From Nautiliaceae bacterium (GTDB lineage Bacteria > Campylobacterota > Campylobacteria > Campylobacterales > Nautiliaceae), in contig JALVUH010000161.1 in assembly GCA_027035735.1 (NCBI GenBank), forward strand, positions 1 to 22,149: DNA of 22,149 bases, written 5' to 3'. Positions 1-6,667 of the stretch are shown piece by piece. Position 1 is the stretch's first letter; each line of letters opens with the position of its first letter. Both the position numbers and the translations under genes were made by a program. A model generated the notes under the pieces. It was not told where the DNA came from, did not search any database, and was given only the letters and a program-made list of their open reading frames with translations.

Positions 1-1225
1 TTGCTCCAACTGCTAAAATATTTGGCTTTATTTTTTTATCAATACTAAAACTTTTTGGTGCATATCCGCGAGAGAGTCTATATGTGAGTATTTTATCATC
101 AACACAAGTCATTACGCTATCATCACATGCATTTACAATATCCCTATCATAATCCAAAACAAAATCAACAACATTTTCAAGTTTTTCTTTTAATTCGTCA
201 AAACTTCTGATAATCGGCTCATTTGAAATATTTGCACTTGTTGCAACAATTGGGAAATCAATTTCTTCAAACAAAAGATAATGAATCGGAGTATAAGGCA
301 AAAACACTCCGTATCTATCAATATTATCTGCAATTCCTTTTAAATCAATTCTTTTTTTAACTACCACAATAGGTCTTTCTATTGAAGTTATAAGTTTTTC
401 TTCAAATTCATTAATTTCGCAGTATTTTTTAATCTCTTGAATATCTCTAAACATCATTGCAAAAGGTTTAAAAGGTCTGTTTTTACGCTCTCTTAGTTTT
501 CTAACTGATTCTTCATTTGTCGCATCACAAACCAAATGAAATCCCCCAAGCCCTTTTATTGCCCCTATTTTTCCATTCTTTAATAATTTAGCTATTTTCT
601 TAAAAATATTTTTTACTTCTTTTATACTCTCAATTCTTAATTCTTCCCACTTTTCATTTTTAACTTTATACTTTAAACTTAATTTTGGTCCGCATTCATA
701 ACAACTAATAGGCTGAGCATGATATCTTCTATCAAGAGGATTTGTATATTCTTTCTTACATTTTTCACACATTTTAAATTTTTTCATTGAAGTATTTTTT
801 CTATCATAAGGAATATTTTCAATTATTGTATATCTTGGCCCGCAGTTTGTGCAGTTTATAAATGGATACAAATATCTTCTATTGTTTTCATCAAACATTT
901 CTTTTAAACAATCTTCACATACTGATTTATCAGGAGAAATAAATGCAGTTTTAAAACTATTTTTTGAATGAATAATTTCAAAATCATTATAATTTTTAAG
1001 CGGAAGTATTGTTTTTTTTATCTTATCTATCTTAGCAAGAGGTGGAAGATTTTTTTTAAGCTCATCTATAAATTTATCTCTGTTTTCACCTTCAATTTCT
1101 ATTATTACACCTTCACCGGTATTTAATACAAAACCTTTTAAATCAAGTGCTTTTGCTATTTTATAAACTGTAGGTCTAAATCCAACGCCTTGAACAATAC
1201 CTTCAATCAAAAATTTATATCTCAA
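1..1225 (-). CDS. hypF: Carbamoyltransferase HypF, N-terminal part (runs off left edge)
   Basis: HypF makes thiocarbamate on the C-terminal cysteine of HypE from carbamoyl phosphate and ATP; this becomes the cyanide ligands of the [NiFe] centre. About 408 codons are present and the frame is still open at base 1. Visible are an acylphosphatase domain with VQGVGFRP at residues 11-18, two zinc-finger-like CxxC pairs with 18-residue spacers (CEDC...CTNC and CEKC...CYEC), and a YrdC-like domain from about residue 190. The Kae1-like C-terminal domain lies outside the window. No ATG suits the N-terminus. I chose the TTG at 1223-1225 because AAAGG sits six bases upstream and translation starts just before the conserved acylphosphatase strand. 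The gene stands apart from hypBCDE, downstream of the transposase-like regulator. Confidence 0.95.
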   Translation of the reverse strand, partial: MRYKFLIEGIVQGVGFRPTVYKIAKALDLKGFVLNTGEGVIIEIEGENRDKFIDELKKNLPPLAKIDKIKKTILPLKNYNDFEIIHSKNSFKTAFISPDKSVCEDCLKEMFDENNRRYLYPFINCTNCGPRYTIIENIPYDRKNTSMKKFKMCEKCKKEYTNPLDRRYHAQPISCYECGPKLSLKYKVKNEKWEELRIESIKEVKNIFKKIAKLLKNGKIGAIKGLGGFHLVCDATNEESVRKLRERKNRPFKPFAMMFRDIQEIKKYCEINEFEEKLITSIERPIVVVKKRIDLKGIADNIDRYGVFLPYTPIHYLLFEEIDFPIVATSANISNEPIIRSFDELKEKLENVVDFVLDYDRDIVNACDDSVMTCVDDKILTYRLSRGYAPKSFSIDKKIKPNILAVGA

Positions 1226-1244
1226 GTGATACCTTTTTGAAAGA

Positions 1245-1253
1245 AGTATATCA
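1245..1253 (-). promoter_or_regulatory. Putative extended -10 promoter of hypF
   Basis: On the minus strand this reads TGA-TATACT after a T-rich stretch, the extended -10 pattern common in Campylobacterota sigma-70 promoters. It would start a transcript about 13 bases before the TTG start, leaving room for the AAAGG ribosome binding site. This rests on pattern alone. Confidence 0.4.
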
Positions 1254-1346
1254 AATAAAAAGGAGGGAAAAATAAAAAAGGAGAAAAAATGAAAAAGCTT
1301 TTTGCACTGAAAGTATAAAAAAAAATAATTAAATAAAAATTAAAAG

Positions 1347-1368
1347 TGTAAAATTAATGTAAAATTAA
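1347..1368. repeat. Tandem 11-bp direct repeat (TGTAAAATTAA twice)
   Basis: TGTAAAATTAA occurs twice back to back at 1347-1357 and 1358-1368, and the second copy covers the stop codon of the regulator gene. The rest of the gap up to hypF (1226-1346) is A-rich on the plus strand. It holds two ribosome-binding-site-like AGGAG motifs and a nine-codon reading frame at 1289-1318 (MKKLFALKV), but nothing I can call a gene. Confidence 0.5.
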
Positions 1369-1964
1369 TAAATCAAATCTTTTACTTCTATTTTATACCC
1401 ATTAAACCGAAATTCTGCTTCTTTAAGATAATAAAAAAATTGTTTTTCACTAATACCTTTATATTTCTTAATAAATTCCTCAAAATATAACCAAAATTCT
1501 TTAATTAATTTTTTATCATAAATTTTTATAATTCTACTTTGTGTACAAAGATATTTTATCTCTTCTTCATTATAATCATAATTTTTTAAAGAGCTTAACA
1601 TTATATTATAAATCTTACCTCCAAAATCAATTGTTAAAAAATTCTGAGCTTTTTTTATATTTTTATTTTTTGGAATATAAAGATATTCTTCAAACTCTTT
1701 TATATCTTCTTTTTTTAAAAAATGTTCTTCACATATTTGAGCCATTACAATTCTTATATTTTTAATCTCTTTTACTACCGTAGCATAAGAGATATTATAT
1801 TTTTGACTTATTTCATTTGGGGTTAATTCATCTAAAAAACCTTTTAAAATTTTTGCTTTCCTCTGAAGTTTTTTGGGAGAAAATTTTCTTTTACATTTTG
1901 CACATTTAAAATTTCCATCATTCAATTTATATAAAATATAATGACCGCAATAAACACAGCTCAT
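1365..1964 (-). CDS. Domesticated IS1595-type transposase-like DNA-binding protein, probable regulator
   Basis: The 199-residue protein begins with a zinc ribbon (C3, C6, C21, C24), followed by a helix-turn-helix at about residues 38-70 with a resolvase-like recognition segment (EISQKYNISYATV). The C-terminal part carries the pattern EFW...F...YKGIS...F...L.E.EFRFN. I recognise this as the end of IS1595/ISXO2-like transposases, where it normally reads IEnFWsy...r.fhGi...fylhlkEcEfRfN. The acidic catalytic positions look lost: the usual VDE segment appears as FEEY, the final catalytic Glu before FW is Lys, and the middle of the catalytic domain is much shortened. No terminal inverted repeats flank it. 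AAAGGA precedes the ATG. It is divergent from the nickel transporter operon, with matching palindromes at both promoters, so I infer a transcription factor, perhaps metal-responsive. The ligand is unknown. Confidence 0.65.
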   Translation of the reverse strand: MSCVYCGHYILYKLNDGNFKCAKCKRKFSPKKLQRKAKILKGFLDELTPNEISQKYNISYATVVKEIKNIRIVMAQICEEHFLKKEDIKEFEEYLYIPKNKNIKKAQNFLTIDFGGKIYNIMLSSLKNYDYNEEEIKYLCTQSRIIKIYDKKLIKEFWLYFEEFIKKYKGISEKQFFYYLKEAEFRFNGYKIEVKDLIY

Positions 1965-1994
1965 ATTAATCCTTTAATTTAACTTTAAGAAAAT

Positions 1995-2008
1995 TGAATT
2001 ATAATTCA
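1995..2008. promoter_or_regulatory. Palindromic putative operator over the -10 box of the transposase-like regulator
   Basis: TGAATTATAATTCA is a perfect 14-bp palindrome. Read on the minus strand it contains a consensus TATAAT box (plus-strand 1998-2003), placed to start the regulator transcript about 26 bases before its ATG. The same palindrome recurs at 2118-2133. Both copies are preceded on the plus strand by TTTAAG a few bases upstream, so the shared unit is longer than the palindrome. Confidence 0.6.
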
Positions 2009-2117
2009 TTTGATGTTTTTAGAAATTCCTTCTTTTTTCTTCTTTTTTATAATTATATTACAAAATAAGTCCTAAAATTATACAAGATTTAATATTTTTT
2101 AAGTTAAATTTAAGTTA

Positions 2118-2133
2118 TTGAATTATAATTCAA
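2118..2133. promoter_or_regulatory. Palindromic putative operator over the -10 box of nikM
   Basis: TTGAATTATAATTCAA is a perfect 16-bp palindrome whose centre contains TATAAT (2124-2129). A transcript would start near 2136, just before the ribosome binding site AAGGAG (2141-2146) and the ATG at 2152. A dimeric protein bound here would cover the core promoter, which suggests repression. Confidence 0.6.
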
Positions 2134-2151
2134 GAAAAAAAAGGAGATAAA

Positions 2152-2811
2152 ATGCATATTCCTGATGGATACCTCTCACCTACAACAGTTGCTTTGAGTT
2201 ATGCAGTAATGATTCCTTTATGGGCTTATGGATTTAAAAAACTAAAAGAAAAACTAGATGAAAAAACTCTTCCTCTTTTAGGAACACTTAGTGCTTTAAG
2301 TTTTTTGATTATGATGTTTAATGTTCCTGTACCTGGAGGAACTTCAGGTCACGCCATAGGGACCGCCCTTATTGCCATAATGTTTGACCCATGGATTGCG
2401 TTTATGGCAGTATCGTTTGTATTATTAATTCAAGCTGTAGTATTTGGAGATGGTGGTATTTCTACTTGGGCTGTAAATTCATTTGATATGGCATTTGTTG
2501 CAGCTTTTGTTGGTTATTATACATTTCAATTTCTTAAAGACAAAACAAAATTCGCACCTTTTATTGCAGGATGGTTTTCAATTAGCGTAGCAGCTTTATG
2601 TGATTCTATATTTTTAGGAATTCAGCCAATTTTTTGGCATGACGCAGCAGGACATCCTTTATACTTCCCATTTGGATTAAGCGTAACAATTCCTGCAATG
2701 TTACTGGCTCATATGGGAGTTTTTGGAATTGTAGAAGGTGCTTTCACACAAATTGTGTATTCTTTCTTACAAAAAAGAGCAGAAAAAGCTCAACAGGAGG
2801 TTGTAGCATGA
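2152..2811 (+). CDS. nikM: ECF nickel/cobalt transporter substrate-binding membrane subunit (NikM/CbiM)
   Basis: This 219-residue, multi-helix membrane protein begins with the family signature MHIPDGYLSP, in which the N-terminal amine and His2 help bind the metal. The second conserved metal-site histidine is visible as H67 in PGGTSGHAIG. In this family it is the substrate-specific (S) component of an energy-coupling-factor importer for Ni2+ or Co2+. Nickel is inferred because the gene starts a run that continues into hypBCDE and lies beside two [NiFe] hydrogenases, with no cobalamin genes in view. AAGGAG lies five bases before the ATG. The last bases overlap the next gene as ATGA, so the two are probably translationally coupled. 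Confidence 0.92.
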   Translation: MHIPDGYLSPTTVALSYAVMIPLWAYGFKKLKEKLDEKTLPLLGTLSALSFLIMMFNVPVPGGTSGHAIGTALIAIMFDPWIAFMAVSFVLLIQAVVFGDGGISTWAVNSFDMAFVAAFVGYYTFQFLKDKTKFAPFIAGWFSISVAALCDSIFLGIQPIFWHDAAGHPLYFPFGLSVTIPAMLLAHMGVFGIVEGAFTQIVYSFLQKRAEKAQQEVVA

Positions 2812-3119
2812 GTAAAAAAATGAAAGTAGCATTAACTGTTTTAGTAATAATGATTTTAGCAGTGCCTGTAGGATTATTAACTGATGCTCCAGCATTTGGA
2901 GAATGGGATCCTGATTATTATCTAAAAAAATTAGGATTTATTCCAAAAGGAATGCAACATTTTCCACAATTACAACATCCAATTTTACCGGATTACTCTA
3001 TCCCTGGAGCAAATGAAGTTTTAGGATATTATGTAAGTGCAGTAGTTGGAGCAGCATTAGTATTTTTAATTTGGTTTATCATAGGAAAAATCATTGCAAA
3101 AAAACATTCTAATAGCTAG
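2808..3119 (+). CDS. nikN: PDGLE-type auxiliary subunit of the nickel ECF transporter (NikN/CbiN-like)
   Basis: This 103-residue protein has two membrane segments (about residues 6-25 and 76-97) around an extracytoplasmic loop. The loop carries the PDGLE-domain pattern in altered form: a W-D-P-D-Y-Y-L segment where PDGLE is expected, then KLGF, then LPDYSIPG, then the closing membrane helix. Such small proteins accompany NikM/CbiM and are needed for metal loading. It overlaps nikM by four bases. Its TAG stop falls inside a hairpin with a T-tail, described separately. The family assignment comes from the pattern and position; the PDGLE core itself is not exact. Confidence 0.75.
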   Translation: MSKKMKVALTVLVIMILAVPVGLLTDAPAFGEWDPDYYLKKLGFIPKGMQHFPQLQHPILPDYSIPGANEVLGYYVSAVVGAALVFLIWFIIGKIIAKKHSNS

Positions 3120-3645
3120 AATTTTTTTTATTCTAGCCTTTTTTGCTCTTTTGAGTATAAAAAATATTGTGATTTTGATTATTACTATACCTATTTTATG
3201 GATTATAAGCTATAAAAAAGCTATTTTCCTTACAAAAAGAGTTATAAAAGCAATTATTATTTTTAATCTAGGAGTAACTCTTGGGTATATTTTAATGACA
3301 ATATTTAAACATATAAATCCTTGGCATTATGTTTTATATATAAATTTAAAAGTTTTTGTATTAACTTATTTTGTATTTTGGTTTTTTTCAACTATTTCAC
3401 CTGTGCAATTTATGGCTTTTTCAAAAGATTTAGGATATTTAACAACTATTACATTATCACAAATATTTTCGTATAAAAAAACATTTGAAGATTTTAAATT
3501 AGCATTCAAATCAAGAGTTTATAAATTAAAAGATAAAGACCCAAAATTTATTACAAGAACATTTGAATTTTTCTTAAACAAAGCTTTAAAAGATGCAGAT
3601 GAAAGAACACTAGCAATGAAAGCAAGAGGATTTTTTAATGATTAA
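3094..3645 (+). CDS. nikQ: ECF transporter coupling membrane subunit (NikQ/CbiQ, EcfT-like)
   Basis: This 183-residue membrane protein has hydrophobic helices in its first half and a charged C-terminal part. That part holds the two arginine motifs by which EcfT proteins dock to the ATPase: S-R-V at residues 140-142 and A-R-G at 177-179. It is shorter than most CbiQ proteins (roughly 220-260 residues), mainly at the N-terminus. The start is uncertain. TTG at 3094 has AGGA upstream and lies inside the end of nikN; the next in-frame candidate, TTG at 3151, has no ribosome binding site. A hairpin resembling a terminator (3115-3144) lies within its first codons. The 3' end overlaps nikO by eight bases. 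Confidence 0.82.
   Translation: MQKNILIARIFFILAFFALLSIKNIVILIITIPILWIISYKKAIFLTKRVIKAIIIFNLGVTLGYILMTIFKHINPWHYVLYINLKVFVLTYFVFWFFSTISPVQFMAFSKDLGYLTTITLSQIFSYKKTFEDFKLAFKSRVYKLKDKDPKFITRTFEFFLNKALKDADERTLAMKARGFFND
3115..3144 (+). terminator. Hairpin plus T-run between nikN and nikQ (possible attenuator)
   Basis: GCTAGAAT (3115-3122) pairs perfectly with ATTCTAGC (3130-3137) across a seven-T loop, and is followed by C and six Ts (3139-3144). This has the shape of a weak intrinsic terminator (8-bp stem, three G-C pairs). It covers the nikN stop codon and lies inside the start of nikQ, so any termination would be partial and would reduce nikQO and the downstream hyp genes. Confidence 0.45.
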
Positions 3646-4405
3646 AGTTAATAATGTATTTTACAAATATGAAAATTATACTGCTTTAGAAGATATCAAT
3701 TTTTCTATTGAAGAAAACGAAAAAGTGGCTCTTCTTGGAAGCAATGGAAGTGGTAAATCTACCCTTCTTAGAATTTTAGCAGCCCTTTATTTTCCAAATA
3801 AAGGAGAATATTTTTTTGAAAATGAAAAAGTTACTAAAAAAATTGCTAAAAAATTAAGACCAAAAATTGGTATTTTATTTCAAAATCCAGATTCTATGAT
3901 TTTTAATCCAACAGTTTATGATGAGATTGCTTTTTCTTTAAAAGAATTTGGATTTAAAAATATAGAAGAAAGAGTAAAAACAATTGCAAAAGAATTCAAT
4001 TTAGAAAAATTTTTAAATAAATCTCCAATCAATTTAAGTGGAGGAGAAAAACAAAAAGTAATGCTTGCAAGCATTTTGGCATATGAACCAAAAGTATTAC
4101 TATTAGATGAACCAACAACTGCTATGGATCCAAAAACTACAGGTTGGTTTATTGATTTTTTGTTAGAGCTTAATAAAACAATAATTTTAGCTACTCATGA
4201 CTTGGCAGTAGCTTATGAAACATGTGATAGAGCCATAGTTCTTGATGAAAGTCATAAAATAATTTATGATGGCGATATGGAAAAATTAATGGAAAATTTG
4301 GATATTTTAATAAAAGCAAACTTAATACATCAACACAAACATAAACATAAAAGATTTATTCATTCACATTATCATACACATTTTGATATAATAAACCACA
4401 AATAA
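3638..4405 (+). CDS. nikO: ECF nickel transporter ATPase (NikO/CbiO) with histidine-rich tail
   Basis: This 255-residue ABC ATPase powers metal import by the NikMNQ membrane complex. The motifs are complete: Walker A GSNGSGKST (34-42), Q-loop Gln82 in FQNPD, signature LSGGE (133-137), Walker B LLLDEP (154-159) and switch His187 in ATHD. The last 25 residues are unusual. After residue 230 the chain holds nine histidines in 24 residues (231, 233, 235, 237, 242, 244, 246, 248, 254), a probable metal-binding tail not needed for ATP hydrolysis. The ATG overlaps the nikQ stop region. hypB follows after 11 bases with its own AAAGGAG, so uptake and insertion of nickel are probably co-transcribed. Confidence 0.93.
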   Translation: MIKVNNVFYKYENYTALEDINFSIEENEKVALLGSNGSGKSTLLRILAALYFPNKGEYFFENEKVTKKIAKKLRPKIGILFQNPDSMIFNPTVYDEIAFSLKEFGFKNIEERVKTIAKEFNLEKFLNKSPINLSGGEKQKVMLASILAYEPKVLLLDEPTTAMDPKTTGWFIDFLLELNKTIILATHDLAVAYETCDRAIVLDESHKIIYDGDMEKLMENLDILIKANLIHQHKHKHKRFIHSHYHTHFDIINHK

Positions 4406-4416
4406 AAGGAGTAAAT

Positions 4417-5187
4417 ATGTGCGTAGATTGCGGATGTTCAACAGGACACAAACATAATCATGAGCATGAACACAATCATTCTCATAACAATATAAATGAA
4501 GATATCAAAAATAACCCTCAATTATCTCATAAAGTTACAGTGATTGAAAAAATTTTATCTAAAAATAACAAAATGGCAGATGAGATAAGAAGTGAATTTG
4601 ATAAACATAAAATTACTTGTTTTAATATGATGAGTAGCCCTGGAAGCGGTAAAACAACAACACTTGAAAATTTAGCTGATAAGTTGCCTTTTAAATTTGC
4701 AGTAATTGAAGGAGATTTAGAAACAAGTAAAGATGCTGAAAGGATTAGAAACAAAGGAATTTGGTCTTTTCAACTTCAAACAGGAAGAGCTTGTCATCTT
4801 GATGCTGGAATGGTAAAACATGCAATTCCTCATTTTCCATTTGATGATGTTGAAATTGCATTTATTGAAAATGTAGGAAATTTAGTATGTCCTGCAAGTT
4901 ATGATGTGGGAGCTCATTATAATATGGTATTTGTATCAGTCCCAGAAGGTGATGATAAAATAGAAAAATATCCAGTAATGTTTAGAAAAGCAGACATTAT
5001 AATTATTACAAAAGCTGATATGCTTGAATTCTTTGATTTTGATATTAATAGGGCTAAAGAAGCAGCTTATAAACTAAATCCTAATGCACCTGTAGTGCTT
5101 TTAAATAACAAAACAGGTGAAGGACTTGAAGAAATAATTAATTGGATTAGCGAAAAAAGACAAGAACATCTACAAAAACTCTCTTAA
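4417..5187 (+). CDS. hypB: Hydrogenase nickel incorporation GTPase HypB
   Basis: HypB is a dimeric GTPase that, with HypA, delivers Ni2+ to the hydrogenase large subunit after Fe(CN)2CO is in place. The 256-residue protein has all known metal sites. The N-terminus is MCVDCGC, the CxxCGC-type high-affinity nickel site. Residues 11-23 have histidine at every second position (seven in all), followed by the G-domain metal site C125-H126 and C157. The GTPase motifs are the P-loop SSPGSGKTT (72-80) and TKAD (197-200). Having both the CxxCGC site and the histidine stretch suggests nickel storage as well as delivery. It lies directly after the nickel transporter genes; a 53-base gap with a likely promoter separates it from hypC. 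Confidence 0.97.
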   Translation: MCVDCGCSTGHKHNHEHEHNHSHNNINEDIKNNPQLSHKVTVIEKILSKNNKMADEIRSEFDKHKITCFNMMSSPGSGKTTTLENLADKLPFKFAVIEGDLETSKDAERIRNKGIWSFQLQTGRACHLDAGMVKHAIPHFPFDDVEIAFIENVGNLVCPASYDVGAHYNMVFVSVPEGDDKIEKYPVMFRKADIIIITKADMLEFFDFDINRAKEAAYKLNPNAPVVLLNNKTGEGLEEIINWISEKRQEHLQKLS

Positions 5188-5201
5188 TTCCCCTCTTTTT
5201 T

Positions 5202-5210
5202 TGATAAAAT
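5202..5210 (+). promoter_or_regulatory. Putative extended -10 promoter for hypCDE-menG
   Basis: TGA-TAAAAT directly follows a run of seven Ts in the hypB-hypC gap. This is the extended -10 form typical of Campylobacterota promoters. The implied start near 5217 leaves a leader of about 24 bases containing GAAGGAG before the hypC ATG. hypC could thus be expressed apart from nickel-regulated nikMNQO-hypB. Confidence 0.45.
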
Positions 5211-5240
5211 CATACATATTATTAATGAAGGAGTATTTAT

Positions 5241-5552
5241 ATGTGTTTGGCAATTCCAAGTAAAGTTTTAAAAATTACAGAAGATAATATGGCAGAAGTT
5301 GATACATTGGGAGTTAAAAGAGTAGTAAGTCTTGATTTAATGCCAGAACCAGTAAAAGTTGGAGATTATGTATTAATTCATGTTGGATATGCAATGGGTA
5401 AAATTGATGAAAAAGAAGCACTTGAAAGTTTAGAAGTATATAAAATGTTAGCAGAAGCCGCAATGCAAGAAGAAGATGATATACCACCTGAAAAATTAGT
5501 AACTGAAGATGGTCCACTTCTTTATAAACCTCCTACAGAGGATGAAAAATGA
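5241..5552 (+). CDS. hypC: Hydrogenase maturation chaperone HypC, with acidic C-terminal extension
   Basis: HypC carries the Fe(CN)2CO unit with HypD and hands it to the hydrogenase large-subunit precursor. The essential N-terminal Cys2 is present in MCLAIPSKV, as is the conserved OB-like core up to GYAMGKIDEKEA. At 103 residues it is longer than most HypC proteins (about 75-90). The excess is a proline- and acid-rich tail from about residue 78, with no recognised motif. GAAGGAG precedes the ATG at a normal distance. Its TGA overlaps the ATG of hypD (ATGA), in keeping with the HypC-HypD complex. Confidence 0.96.
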   Translation: MCLAIPSKVLKITEDNMAEVDTLGVKRVVSLDLMPEPVKVGDYVLIHVGYAMGKIDEKEALESLEVYKMLAEAAMQEEDDIPPEKLVTEDGPLLYKPPTEDEK

Positions 5553-6664
5553 ATTTAACTCTTAAAGATTTATATTCAAAATTTAGAGACCCAAATACTA
5601 TTAAGGCTTTAAAAAAAGAGATAGAAAAAGAAGCTCTAAAACTAAAAGAACCTATGAGAGTAATGGAGATATGTGGAGGTCATACTCATACAATTATGAA
5701 ATATGGAATTAAGCAAATTTTACCTGATAATATTACTTTTATCCATGGTCCTGGATGTCCTGTTTGTGTTATGCCAAAAGAGAGAATTGATCATGCAATA
5801 ATTTTAGCAAAACAGCCTGATGTAATTTTGGCTACTCTTGGAGATATGATAAGAGTCCCAGGAAGTAATTCAAGTCTTGCAAAAGCAAGAGCCGAAGGGG
5901 CAAATGTAGTGCCACTTCACTCAACACTTGATGTATTAAAAATTGCAAAAGAAAATCCAGATAAAAAAGTTGTATTTTTTGCAATAGGGTTTGAGACAAC
6001 CACTCCTATGACAGCAGCACTTATGAAAAGAGCTTTTAGTGAAGGAATTAAAAATATCTATTATCATATAAATCATGTCTTAGTCCCTCCTCCAATGAGA
6101 GCAATTATGGATGGAGGAGAAGCAAAAATTAATGCATTTATAGGACCAAGTCATGTAAGTGTAATAATTGGAGCAAAAGCGTATGAATTTTTAGTAAAAG
6201 ATTACAATACTCCTGTGGTTGTAGCGGGGTTTGAACCTGTTGATGTGATGGAGAGTATTTTAATGCTTTTAAAACAAAAAAATGAAGGAAGATGTGAAGT
6301 AGAAATCCAATATAAAAGAGCTACAACTTATGAAGGAAATACGCTAGCTCAAAAAATGATTGAAGAGTTTATGGAAGTTAGAGACACTTTTAGATGGAGA
6401 GGACTTGGAGATATTCCTAAATCTGCTTTAAAATTAAAAGATGAATACAGCGAATTTGATGCAGAAAAAGTTTGGGCTGATATATTGCCAAATGAACCAA
6501 TTGATGACCATAAATTATGTATTTGTGGAGAAATTTTAAAAGGCTTAAAGACTCCAAAAGATTGCAAAGTATTTGCAACTGCTTGCACTCCAAGCAATCC
6601 TCTTGGAAGTTGTATGGTTAGTGATGAAGGAGCTTGTAATGCTTATTATAGATATGGGAGATAA
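5549..6664 (+). CDS. hypD: Hydrogenase maturation scaffold HypD
   Basis: HypD is the [4Fe-4S] scaffold on which iron, CO and two cyanides are assembled. The 371-residue sequence shows C42 in EICGGHTHT, the iron site partner of HypC Cys2. It also shows GPGCPVC (C70, C73) forming the redox-active thiol pair, and FAIGFETTTP in the central domain. The last 55 residues hold six cysteines (CIC, DC, AC, SC, AC), which include the four cluster ligands. Length is normal for the family. It overlaps hypC by four bases and is followed by hypE after three bases, so hypCDE is one unit. Confidence 0.98.
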   Translation: MNLTLKDLYSKFRDPNTIKALKKEIEKEALKLKEPMRVMEICGGHTHTIMKYGIKQILPDNITFIHGPGCPVCVMPKERIDHAIILAKQPDVILATLGDMIRVPGSNSSLAKARAEGANVVPLHSTLDVLKIAKENPDKKVVFFAIGFETTTPMTAALMKRAFSEGIKNIYYHINHVLVPPPMRAIMDGGEAKINAFIGPSHVSVIIGAKAYEFLVKDYNTPVVVAGFEPVDVMESILMLLKQKNEGRCEVEIQYKRATTYEGNTLAQKMIEEFMEVRDTFRWRGLGDIPKSALKLKDEYSEFDAEKVWADILPNEPIDDHKLCICGEILKGLKTPKDCKVFATACTPSNPLGSCMVSDEGACNAYYRYGR

Positions 6665-6667
6665 AAA

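Noticed and set aside
1541..1765. Plus-strand 74-codon open frame
   Set aside because: Lies opposite the zinc-ribbon/HTH gene, is made mainly of L, F, Y and K from AT-rich antisense DNA, and has no ribosome binding site.
1365..1964. An active insertion sequence
   Set aside because: No terminal inverted repeats or target duplications flank the gene, the catalytic residues look lost, and both flanks are ordered hydrogenase genes.
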